Assembly: GCF_943192995.1 (NCBI RefSeq)
Contig: NZ_CALPCP010000004.1
Location: forward strand, 124,001-188,000
DNA length: 64,000 nt
Direction of reading: 5' to 3'
DNA from: Flintibacter muris
GTDB lineage: Bacteria > Bacillota > Clostridia > Oscillospirales > Oscillospiraceae
Shown here: positions 56,891 through 64,000 of the stretch, one piece after another
Numbering within the stretch: position 1 is the stretch's first letter
How the letters are laid out: the number at the start of each line of letters is the position of its first letter
Position numbers and translations under genes: made by a program
Notes under the pieces: model-generated
Told to the model about the DNA's origin: nothing
Seen by the model: only the letters and a program-made list of their open reading frames with translations
Databases searched by the model: none

Positions 56891-58255
56891 CTATGCAGTC
56901 TGTTTTGATAAACTCCGAAACTCAGAAATCAGCATAATAATAGCAATAACCAGTACGATCAAATCCGTTAGCGCTGGAGCGAGGAATACGCCGCTGATAC
57001 CTATCCCGCCCAGTTTGGGAACCAGAAGGACCAGAGGAACAAACAGTACGATCTGCCGCAGCAATACCAATACACTGGCCTTGGATGCCTTGCCCAGAGC
57101 CTGCATCAATGTAATGGCCATCAGCACAAGCCCCAGGAAGATATAGGTACTGAACAGGATGCGGAAATCCGTTACGCCCATGCTCACGATCCTGTTTTCT
57201 TTAATGAACCAGGACAGCACCGGTTCCGCGCCAAGCTGGATGGGGATGTAGAAAATCAGGCTCAGAACAGTGACACCTGTGATAAAGACTTTCGTAATCT
57301 GCTTGACCCGGCCATACTGCTTTGCTCCGTAGTTTGTCCCGACCGCAGGCTGGAATCCCTGGCTGGCGCCCCACATGGGGATCATGGTAAAGGATTGTAC
57401 GCTCAGTGCGGCTCCTAAAAGAATCTGCCAGTCATCCCCGCCGTAGCTATGGGCGGTGTGATAAAGGACCGTCTGCTGGAGCAAGGTCATGACCTGCATG
57501 AGCATGGCGGAGAAGCCGACCCCGAAAATCTCGGGAATCAGGCTCTTTTCCACCCGAATGCCGTGGATACGGACATTTTTACTTTTGGAGCGGAAGTGCC
57601 ACAGCATCGCCGCCGCATAGACGATCTGGGCAATGACCGTTGCGTAAGCCGCGCCTTCAACTCCCATCCCACGAGGCTTGAGGGCGGAAATCAGAATGGG
57701 GTCAAGGATGATATTTAGGATTGCCGACCCCCCGCTGAACACCATAGCCTGTTTCAAAAGGCCCTCTCCCCGCATAATCATATTGGACGACTGAGCGAAG
57801 TTGACAAACAGGCTGCCCGCGAAGATGATGCGCAGATAGCGTTCGGCATTGTTCAAGATTTCGCCCTCCGCACCGCTCAGGGAAAGAATGGGGCGGGTAA
57901 AAATCATGCCCAGAGCTGTAACAATCAAGCCGAGGATCAGGTTCAGCGCGATCAGGTTGCCCATGATCTTGTCAATAGTTTCCTGATCTTTCTTTCCCAC
58001 CGCTCTGGATAAGACCGACGCCGACCCAACTCCAATCAAGGTGGAAATGCCAGAGTTGATTAGGGTAAATGGGTAGGAAACGGAAACCGCACCCATAGCC
58101 ACCTGGTCGATTAGCTGGCCCACGAATACTCTGTCCATGAAGCTGTACAGCCCGACTACAACCATGCCGATGATTGCCGGAAGGCTCAGGGAAATCATCA
58201 ACTGAAACGGTGATGCCGTCAGCAATTGTGTACGAGTGTCTTGTTTTTGTGCCAT
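56891..58255 (-). CDS. MATE-family multidrug efflux transporter
   Basis: 454 aa, ATG at 58255 with AGGAGG upstream. Twelve membrane segments in two six-helix halves. LPAIIGMVVVGLYSFMDRVF, VSVSYPFTLINSGISTLIGV and WGASQGFQPAVGTNYGAKQY are typical of the MATE fold. It exports cationic drugs with sodium or proton antiport in known members; its substrate here cannot be inferred. It forms a cargo unit with the microprotein and the broken radical-SAM gene, inserted in the 3' end of the unknown gene at 58334. Confidence 0.92.
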   Translation of the reverse strand: MAQKQDTRTQLLTASPFQLMISLSLPAIIGMVVVGLYSFMDRVFVGQLIDQVAMGAVSVSYPFTLINSGISTLIGVGSASVLSRAVGKKDQETIDKIMGNLIALNLILGLIVTALGMIFTRPILSLSGAEGEILNNAERYLRIIFAGSLFVNFAQSSNMIMRGEGLLKQAMVFSGGSAILNIILDPILISALKPRGMGVEGAAYATVIAQIVYAAAMLWHFRSKSKNVRIHGIRVEKSLIPEIFGVGFSAMLMQVMTLLQQTVLYHTAHSYGGDDWQILLGAALSVQSFTMIPMWGASQGFQPAVGTNYGAKQYGRVKQITKVFITGVTVLSLIFYIPIQLGAEPVLSWFIKENRIVSMGVTDFRILFSTYIFLGLVLMAITLMQALGKASKASVLVLLRQIVLFVPLVLLVPKLGGIGISGVFLAPALTDLIVLVIAIIMLISEFRSLSKQTA

Positions 58256-58333
58256 TACATATACCTCCTATTTTATGGCAAATTGTGAGTTGATGTTTAA
58301 CTGCTATAATGAATATCCATAGTCCGATGCAGA

Positions 58334-59092
58334 TCAACACAACGCCACCGAATATAAAAAGCAATCTGGCGCAGCATGACAAATAGCCAGATCACTGCCG
58401 TCCAGAGGCTGCGGATCATCATACTCCTGTTCCGTCAGTTCCCCGGATAGATGGCTGTACAGTTTCAGCTCTGTCGTTTTATTCTCTATCGCCCCCACCT
58501 CCTGACCGGGCGCTAAAATATCTTGAAAACCCATCCGCCCCAGCACCTTCTCATAGAGCTGCTTTTCAAACGCATGGTATTCCGGGGCGGAGGTATCCAC
58601 CTCCAGCAGCGTGGCGGATTCGTAGGTGCTGCCGGGGATGATTTCCCAATCCACCGCCTGGAAACGGACGGCAATCAGCCAATCCATGAGCTGATGCCCT
58701 TCCATCAGTTCAAACATTCCACGGTTATCTTCATAAGGGAACAGCGAGGGGACATCGATCCCCGTCAGCTCCTTCGCCATGCGGTACAGGGTAAAGCCCT
58801 GGGCGTCCATGCTGGGCGAGATCGCATCGTAAAACCGTTTCATATCCTCCGGCGTGGACAGCCGGGGGCAAAATTCCCCCAGGGCGTCCTGGAGCGCCTC
58901 TGCCTTATGGGAGAGAAAGTTCATGTACTCCTGCTGCTCGTTCGATGTGAGCAACAACGATTCGCAGTTCTGTTGGTTCTGTTCCAAGGCTTGTTGTGCC
59001 TGCCGCAGCTCAGTGCGGGACGTTTCCAGCTCGGCGCGGACGGCGGGGTATTCCCGGATGGCCCGGAGCATATCTCTCAGTCCCACCGTCAT
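58334..59092 (-). CDS. Unknown protein with N-terminal coiled coil; 3' end probably altered
   Basis: 252 aa, ATG at 59092 overlapping the previous stop as ATGA. Residues 15-60 are a coiled coil (VRAELETSRTELRQAQQALE). Later LMDWLIAVRFQAVDWEIIPG and LGRMGFQDILAPGQEVG suggest a nucleotide- or protein-binding core. The last 15 residues (CHAAPDCFLYSVALC) read in a sequence whose other frame is membrane-like. The original end was probably near 58385 and was replaced by the inserted MATE cassette. Function unknown. Confidence 0.65.
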   Translation of the reverse strand: MTVGLRDMLRAIREYPAVRAELETSRTELRQAQQALEQNQQNCESLLLTSNEQQEYMNFLSHKAEALQDALGEFCPRLSTPEDMKRFYDAISPSMDAQGFTLYRMAKELTGIDVPSLFPYEDNRGMFELMEGHQLMDWLIAVRFQAVDWEIIPGSTYESATLLEVDTSAPEYHAFEKQLYEKVLGRMGFQDILAPGQEVGAIENKTTELKLYSHLSGELTEQEYDDPQPLDGSDLAICHAAPDCFLYSVALC

Positions 59093-59511
59093 CCCGCCTT
59101 TCTGAACCGGGAAATCAGCCGGTCCAGCACTCGGATGCGGCCCTGCACCTTCCCGGCAGACACGTCCAGGCCCTTCATCTGGCTGTCGATACGATAGCGG
59201 ATGGCCTTGAGGGCCTGCCGGTCGCTGCAGCATTCCATCACGATGTACTCGCTGCCGCGGGCCAGTACCTCCCGCCTGCCGTTTTCATCCCGGATGCTGG
59301 ACATTAGCCGCTGGCCCAGGCGCTTGCGGTAGGCAGTCTGAAGGGCGTCCGCGTCCCCGGACACACCATGCTTTTTCAAAATAGCGGCGATCTCATCGGA
59401 GCTGATCCGCATATTGGCGGACAGCGTGTCCATGATCTCCTGCTCCGCCTCCAGGGGCAGCACCGGCCTGCCGGGAGGCCCAGCCGCCCGTGCGGGGTGT
59501 TCTTTGCTCAT
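59089..59511 (-). CDS. Unknown protein, 140 aa
   Basis: ATG at 59511 with AAGGAG upstream, overlapping the previous stop as ATGA. Helical and basic: PLEAEQEIMDTLSANMRISS, DEIAAILKKHG, then QTAYRKRLGQRLMSSIRDEN and a C-terminal RIRVLDRLISRFRKAG. The DEIAAILKKHGVSG stretch could be a helix-turn-helix. It is part of a four-gene coupled set (SSB, ParB-like, 249-aa, this gene). Confidence 0.65.
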   Translation of the reverse strand: MSKEHPARAAGPPGRPVLPLEAEQEIMDTLSANMRISSDEIAAILKKHGVSGDADALQTAYRKRLGQRLMSSIRDENGRREVLARGSEYIVMECCSDRQALKAIRYRIDSQMKGLDVSAGKVQGRIRVLDRLISRFRKAG

Positions 59512-60257
59512 CGCTCCGGCTCCTTTCTTTTCTGAGATTTGTTTGCAGTCTGCAGCATCGGATCAGCCAGCGGTATCCCCGCATCCTCCGGGCAATAGAC
59601 ATACATCCCTTTGATGGAATGGGCCTGTTCCGAAACAAAACCCACAGGCGCGTCCTCCAGGCTGGTCACAGCCATGACCGTCCGCTTGCGCCGGTCCCGC
59701 CAGGAGGTATAGCTGTAGTGGTGGTTCCAGTCCCGGTAGATGTGGATGCTCTCCGGCTCCCCGCGCCGCTGGGCATAGGCGGTCACAGCGACTTTTTCCG
59801 CGATGAACGGAGGGATAACACCCTGCTGCAGCTCCGGGCCGATGCTGTTGATGTACTTGACCATCTCCCGGATGTCCCGGCAGTCAAATTCCGGCGCGTC
59901 AAAGCCGTACCGCTCTGTGACCAGCGCCCATTTGAACCGTTCGTGGGGGCTGTCCAGAGACACCACAAAATATTTGCCGTCACGCTCCCCGGACAGCGGC
60001 TCGAAGCGGGCATCGTCATACAGCGGCCCATCCAAGGGGCAGTTGTTCTTGAACCAGACATAGTAATTGTCCAGGATGAACGGGTCGGTGATCCCCATGA
60101 CCACCCTGCCGATCTTCTTCAGGCGGCCAGCCAGAGCGTGATCCTGGCAGAACCAGTCGTACCAGCCTGCTTCGCATTGCGTGGTAATGTCTGAACGGGC
60201 AAAGGCCCCGGCCCGAAACTTCTCCTGCCATTGTCGGACAGACATCTCATCCGGCAT
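59508..60257 (-). CDS. Unknown protein, 249 aa
   Basis: ATG at 60257 with GGGAGG upstream; the apparent longer frame to 60620 is a shadow. The start overlaps the ParB-like stop by 11 bp. MSVRQWQEKFRAGAFARSDI, then WYDWFCQDHALAGRLKKIGR and DPFILDNYYVWFKNNCPLDG are soluble, aromatic-rich segments. No enzyme motif is visible and the family was not recognised. Confidence 0.68.
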   Translation of the reverse strand: MPDEMSVRQWQEKFRAGAFARSDITTQCEAGWYDWFCQDHALAGRLKKIGRVVMGITDPFILDNYYVWFKNNCPLDGPLYDDARFEPLSGERDGKYFVVSLDSPHERFKWALVTERYGFDAPEFDCRDIREMVKYINSIGPELQQGVIPPFIAEKVAVTAYAQRRGEPESIHIYRDWNHHYSYTSWRDRRKRTVMAVTSLEDAPVGFVSEQAHSIKGMYVYCPEDAGIPLADPMLQTANKSQKRKEPER

Positions 60258-61179
60258 CGCTGTCACCTCCCGGCAGCATTGTTTCCAGGATACCGGCAAT
60301 GGCGGTGAACACCTCCGCCAATTCACGGGCCTCCTTGATGTTGTTCTCGATCTCATCGGGGCGCATCCGGGTACACTCCGTCCAGATGCGGACGTTTTCC
60401 TCCGTGGGCGTGAGCAGCACAGCCTTCTCAAAGGCTTTGCAGAACAGTCCGGCGATCTTGCCGCGGCGGTTGGCCTCGGCATCCAGGGCCTTGATCTCCT
60501 TTTTCGCCTTTTCCAGCTCCACTGCCTGGGCGGCGGCCTCATCCCGCTGCTCCTCCGGCAGTTCCTGCACCTGCCGGGTGATGTTGTAGCCCTGGTTGAT
60601 GGACAGGTCGCCGCTGTCAAGTGCCTCCTTCACGGCGGGAGGGGCGTGTTCGTCAATCTGTATGACTCTGCTCATAGTTTGCTGTCCAATGCCCACGGCA
60701 CCTGCCAATTCTTTCGTGGTATTTATGGAAGGAGGAAGGTTTTGCGAATTCGCAAAACCTTCCTCACCGATATCACTGGGACGGTACGCTTGCCCACCAA
60801 GCGACATATTTTCTTTTGCCCTGGCCTCAATGTCCGGCTTCAGCCGGAGGGCGATCTTACCCAGCTCCCACTTGTCCAGGTTGCGGCGGCCCTTCTGGGT
60901 GTCCAGCGCCCACTGTTTGGCCTCCAGCAGATCCGCGAACGAGAACACGGCCATCTGGTAGGGCAGGCCGTGCTGTTCGCACAGCCTCTGCCTGTTGTGA
61001 CCATCGATGATGACCATTTCCTCATTGACGATAACCGGGGAATAACAGCCGTTTTTCAGGATGTCCGCCTCCAGGGCGGCGAGCTGCTCCCCCGTCAACG
61101 GGGGGAGCAGCTCGGCCATCTCAGGCAGTACGGTGGGGCTGCGCTCCGTACTGCTGTATATGGTTCCGGTGTTGCGCAT
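60247..61179 (-). CDS. ParB-like nuclease-domain protein, second copy
   Basis: 310 aa; ATG at 61179 overlaps the SSB stop as TGATG. LPPLTGEQLAALEADILKNG, CYSPVIVNEEMVIIDGHNRQ and RLCEQHGLPYQMAVF form the ParB N-terminal domain. ELAGAVGIGQQTMSRVIQID is a helix-turn-helix. The C-terminal half is a long charged helix. It is distinct from parB at 50894-51889 and not next to a ParA. ParB-related proteins of this type occur in replication and PRTRC-like cassettes, so a DNA-processing role is as likely as partition. Confidence 0.85.
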   Translation of the reverse strand: MRNTGTIYSSTERSPTVLPEMAELLPPLTGEQLAALEADILKNGCYSPVIVNEEMVIIDGHNRQRLCEQHGLPYQMAVFSFADLLEAKQWALDTQKGRRNLDKWELGKIALRLKPDIEARAKENMSLGGQAYRPSDIGEEGFANSQNLPPSINTTKELAGAVGIGQQTMSRVIQIDEHAPPAVKEALDSGDLSINQGYNITRQVQELPEEQRDEAAAQAVELEKAKKEIKALDAEANRRGKIAGLFCKAFEKAVLLTPTEENVRIWTECTRMRPDEIENNIKEARELAEVFTAIAGILETMLPGGDSDAG

Positions 61180-61550
61180 CAGGCGGCGTCCGCCGCGCCG
61201 CCGTCCTCAGCGGCCACGCCAGCGGCCTCCTCCACCTTCCGGGGGGACAGGAACTCCACCTCGTTGGCCTTGATGAGAAATCCGGGCTGGCGGGTGGGGT
61301 CCTCGGAAAAGACGATGGTCTCGAAGTCCCCGGAGGCGGCCAGCTTGCAGCCCTTGTAGGCGAAGGCGGCGCACCGCTCCGCCAGAGCGCCCCGTACCTT
61401 GATGGAGATGAAGTCGGTGAGCTTGTTGCCGTCCCGGTCCCGGTAGCGGCGGTCGGAGGCGATCCGCAGGATGGCGTAGGGCTTGCCGTCCTCATGGGAG
61501 CGCAGTTCCACATCGTTGGTCAGGTTTCCGATTGCAGTGATCTTCAGCAT
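61179..61550 (-). CDS. Single-stranded DNA-binding protein (SSB 2), no acidic tail
   Basis: 123 aa, ATG at 61550 with AAAAGGAG upstream. MLKITAIGNLTNDVELRSHE, YAILRIASDRRYRDRDGNKL and TDFISIKVRGALAERCAAFA are the SSB OB-fold. CKLAASGDFETIVFSED replaces the usual GRL. The C-terminus is Ala/Asp-rich and lacks the DDxLPF tip of SSB 1, so it may not recruit the usual partners. It heads a coupled operon with the ParB-like protein. Confidence 0.88.
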   Translation of the reverse strand: MLKITAIGNLTNDVELRSHEDGKPYAILRIASDRRYRDRDGNKLTDFISIKVRGALAERCAAFAYKGCKLAASGDFETIVFSEDPTRQPGFLIKANEVEFLSPRKVEEAAGVAAEDGGAADAA

Positions 61551-61608
61551 AGTTTTTCTCCTTTTCAGATTGGTGATTTGATGGTATTATTTAATGTATA
61601 GGGAAAGC

Positions 61609-61636
61609 GGAGGCCCCCTCCGAAGAGGGAGCCTCC
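61609..61636 (-). terminator. Terminator after the second adhesin
   Basis: GGAGGC/GCCTCC (61609-61614, 61631-61636) with inner CCCTC/GAGGG and, in the transcript, a TTCG loop. The U run on the minus strand is short (CTTTCCC). Confidence 0.65.
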
Positions 61637-61647
61637 ATGGTGCGCGA

Positions 61648-64000
61648 TCAATAGCCGGTCTTGGGGAGCGGGGTGGGCTTGCCGTAGACCGTGGTCACCC
61701 AGCGGCTGATGGCCTGCACCCAGACTCCGTTGTAAGTACCGCCCACGTCAGCGATGTTGACAAAGCTGCTGCCAGCCGTCAGACCGGCGATGGCGGTGCA
61801 TTTAATCTGGGGCTTCTCCACCTGGGCGGAGCCAGCCGGGGCCTGCCCAAACACGAACATGATTTCGGTGACACGCTCATTGGCTGCGAGGCCCAGGGCC
61901 GCGGGGGATGCCGCCAGGGTATAGTTTTTGCTGGTGGACAGGTTATCCGCCAGCGTCCGGTACTCGCCGCCGTTCACCCGGTAGGTGATCTTATAGGTGC
62001 CGGGGAAGTTGTAGGTGCCGGTGACCACTGTCTCCAGCCGTACCTGTGCGGGCAGGGTGTCCCTCCAGTAGAAGTTGTCCAGCCGGACGTTGGAGGTGTT
62101 GGCGATGCCAGAGAGCACATAGTTTACCGGCTGGCCTGCCATGGCCTCCTTGGGTCCGGTCTTGGTGATGGACACTCCGGTGGTCAGGCTCTTGTTGGTC
62201 ACCTCGAAGCGGAGGATCTGGCCCTCATGCTCCAGGTAGGCGGTCAGCTCCTGGTCGCTCACACCGTAATTCGCCGGAGCCTGCACTTCTCGAATGGTAT
62301 AGCGGCCCAGAGGCAGGAGCTTGGAGGAGGCCAGTCCACGGCTGTCGCTCTTGATGGTGTCCACCAGATTGCCCGCCTTGTCGTAGATCTCGAACACAGC
62401 GCCCTCCAGCAGCGTACCGGCAGGCAGGCCGTTGGTGGAATTGTAGTCGGCGGATTTCTTCGTGATCTGGATCTGAGCGGTGATGGGGATGTTTTTCCAC
62501 TCGATCAGAGTGGTTTCCCCTGCGGTCACATACACGGTTTTCATCTGAGTGTCGGGGACGTAGCCCTCGTTTTCCAGCTCCCGCAGGTAGTACCGCCCGG
62601 AAGTGGTAAGCCCCTCGATGTACACGTACCCGCTGTTGTCGCTGGTGTACTGCCCGATAGGAGTGTTGGTGCTGTCGTACAGCAGGAAGGTCACCCCATA
62701 GATACCCTTGCCGGTGACGCTGTCGGTTTTATGAATCAAAATGCCGGAAAAGGGCTTGTTTTTTACCGTCAGAGTGGTGGTTTTCCCATCTGTCACAGTG
62801 AAATAATGGGGCGTATCATCCAGCTTGAAGCCCTGCGCGGCCTCGATCTCCACGGCATAGTAGTCCCCGGCGTCCAGGTTGACATGGACACGTCCGTTGT
62901 CGCCGGTGGTGACTGTCTCCACCAGAGCGCCGTCCATTTTGCGGATCTCGAAGGTGGTGCCGGGGATACGCTGGGTGCTGTCGCTCTCGTTGACCTTGAT
63001 CAGTTCCAAGCCGCCCTCCGCCTTGTTGAAGAAGGTGAGCGTCTGCCCCTGGCCCTCTTTGATGAGGATGCTCTGGGGCATGGTGTCGAGGACGTAGCCG
63101 TCAGCCGTCCGGGTTTCCTTGGCGGTGATGGTAATGCCGGGGGTCAGGCCGGTGATTACGATTTGGCCATTTTTATCGGTCACATACTCTCCGTTATTCG
63201 GCCCCACATACTGACCGCTGGAATCGGTGACGAGGAAGGCCACGCCCTGGATGGGGTTGGTGGTGCCATCCACATACTTCTGGATCGTCAGAGTGGTGCC
63301 AGGAGTGTTGTAAAACACAAGGGTTTGGGTATCGTCCGGGTTGACAGTGACGGTCTGCGTCTTGGTGGCCTGGTCGATGGTGTAGCCGGGGATCGTCCTG
63401 GTCTCGGTGGCCACGATGGTGCCGGTCACGCCGGAGATGCGGATCTCACCGTTGGCGTCCGTGGTATAGAGGCCATTGGAGGACAGATGCCCGTTGGCGT
63501 TGTCCACATAGCCGCCGTTGGCATAGGTGAGCTGGAACTCCACGCCTGCCAGGGGTTTCCCGGTCAGGGAGTCCTTCTTTTGGATGACCAGGGTACCGGC
63601 CCGCTGGTTCCAGAAGGTGAGTTCGGGGGCCTGGGGGCCTGCGGTGATCTTCACGGTCTTGGGGGTGCCGTCCAGCACGAAACCTTCCACCGTCTTGATC
63701 TCCCGTGCGGTGATCACAGCGCCGGGTTCCAGCCCTTCGATCACGATCTCGCCTGCTGCGTTGGTGTAGAAGGTGCCATCGCCGGGGCCGACAGGCGCGC
63801 CGGAGCCGTCCACTACCTTAAAGGCCACGCCAGCCAGAGGCTCATTGGCGGTTCCCTCGATGTACTTGTGGATCGTCAAGGTCATGGTGGGATCATTCTC
63901 AAAAGTCAGATCGTTGCCGCCGCCAGTATTACCATTGGTGGTCCCGCCCACGGTTCCAGTGATGCCGCTGCTCACCGTGTTGGAGCCGTTTTTGACGGTG
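61648..64000 (-). CDS. Second SpaA/Cna-B-repeat adhesin, C-terminal part (runs off window)
   Basis: Open from the window end to a stop at 61648, about 784 residues seen. It contains six prealbumin-like repeats and then the same C-terminal domain as the adhesin at 37133-45766, ending PLPKTGY-stop. The order of repeats and linkers (VKNGSNTVSSG, GGNDLTFENDP) is the same as in the last third of that protein, so the two are paralogues from a duplication. The 5' end lies beyond 64000. As in the first copy, no hydrophobic anchor follows LPKTG. Confidence 0.88.
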   Translation of the reverse strand, partial: TVKNGSNTVSSGITGTVGGTTNGNTGGGNDLTFENDPTMTLTIHKYIEGTANEPLAGVAFKVVDGSGAPVGPGDGTFYTNAAGEIVIEGLEPGAVITAREIKTVEGFVLDGTPKTVKITAGPQAPELTFWNQRAGTLVIQKKDSLTGKPLAGVEFQLTYANGGYVDNANGHLSSNGLYTTDANGEIRISGVTGTIVATETRTIPGYTIDQATKTQTVTVNPDDTQTLVFYNTPGTTLTIQKYVDGTTNPIQGVAFLVTDSSGQYVGPNNGEYVTDKNGQIVITGLTPGITITAKETRTADGYVLDTMPQSILIKEGQGQTLTFFNKAEGGLELIKVNESDSTQRIPGTTFEIRKMDGALVETVTTGDNGRVHVNLDAGDYYAVEIEAAQGFKLDDTPHYFTVTDGKTTTLTVKNKPFSGILIHKTDSVTGKGIYGVTFLLYDSTNTPIGQYTSDNSGYVYIEGLTTSGRYYLRELENEGYVPDTQMKTVYVTAGETTLIEWKNIPITAQIQITKKSADYNSTNGLPAGTLLEGAVFEIYDKAGNLVDTIKSDSRGLASSKLLPLGRYTIREVQAPANYGVSDQELTAYLEHEGQILRFEVTNKSLTTGVSITKTGPKEAMAGQPVNYVLSGIANTSNVRLDNFYWRDTLPAQVRLETVVTGTYNFPGTYKITYRVNGGEYRTLADNLSTSKNYTLAASPAALGLAANERVTEIMFVFGQAPAGSAQVEKPQIKCTAIAGLTAGSSFVNIADVGGTYNGVWVQAISRWVTTVYGKPTPLPKTGY

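Noticed and set aside
57972-58382. 136-codon frame with an N-terminal membrane segment overlapping the MATE gene
   Set aside because: Most of it is the MATE gene read in another frame; only the first 35 codons are outside, and they are probably debris at the insertion border.
1-64000. tRNA, rRNA, complete IS element or CRISPR array
   Set aside because: I saw no cloverleaf, rRNA-like stretch, transposase with flanking inverted repeats, or spacer array in reading the window.

Overview
The window reads as about 64 kb of a large conjugative mobile element (an integrative conjugative element or a plasmid) from a GC-rich Gram-positive gut anaerobe, most likely a clostridial Firmicute of the Oscillospiraceae type. 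Evidence: strong AGGAGG ribosome binding sites with frequent TTG and GTG starts, a RepA_N-type replication initiator, a PrgI/VirB4/VirB6/VirD4 Gram-positive type IV secretion set, a sortase with SpaA/Cna-B adhesins, an SLH-domain protein, and VanZ and MATE cargo. No relaxase or complete integrase lies in the window, so the element extends beyond both ends. Almost all genes are on the minus strand, so transcription runs from high to low coordinates.

Region 1 (1-6.6 kb): an operon whose first three genes overlap by 4 bp each and encode a JAMM/JAB-domain protein, a ThiF/E1-like adenylyltransferase and a divergent DNA sliding clamp. It continues into a zinc ribbon, a bactofilin-like protein, an unknown protein, a DUF6094-type DNA methyltransferase and a small conserved mobile-element protein. 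Region 2 (6.6-18.1 kb): a VWA (ViaA-like) protein and a MoxR (RavA-like) AAA+ ATPase, a ParE/RelB-type toxin-antitoxin pair, SSB, a sigma-region-2-like protein, zinc-binding proteins, a second sliding-clamp paralogue and a 1026-aa SF2 helicase that ends in a clamp-binding-like motif. The operons of regions 1 and 2 start with two copies of the same roughly 190-nt leader, with a shared promoter, a palindromic operator and a terminator hairpin just ahead of the first gene. They look co-regulated.

Region 3 (18.1-22.7 kb): a SLOG protein, a divergent XRE regulator, an S1-domain protein, a winged-helix-like protein and the RepA_N initiator. Region 4 (22.9-35.5 kb): the conjugation module, read 5' to 3' as pilin-like protein, MT-A70 methyltransferase, VirB6/TrbL with a repeat-rich tail, C39 peptidase, XRE, PrgI, a TraC-like protein, (VanZ on the other strand), VirB4, a DUF6100-like protein, a helix-turn-helix protein and VirD4. 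Region 5 (35.5-50 kb): a SAM methyltransferase, an HD-GYP protein, a 2877-aa adhesin with about 20 SpaA-like repeats, an SLH-NlpC/P60 protein, a sortase operon and a HigB-like toxin.

Region 6 (50-64 kb): an Rpn-family nuclease, ParB/ParA partition, a broken serine recombinase, a DinG-like helicase preceded by a probable structured RNA, an XRE regulator, an inserted MATE cassette with a deleted radical-SAM gene, a second ParB-like/SSB operon, and the C-terminal part of a second SpaA adhesin that runs off the window end. The host-independent replication and repair set (two clamps, two SSBs, two helicases, initiator, ParAB) suggests an element able to replicate and maintain itself. The E1/JAB/clamp operon and the duplicated leader are the most unusual parts.
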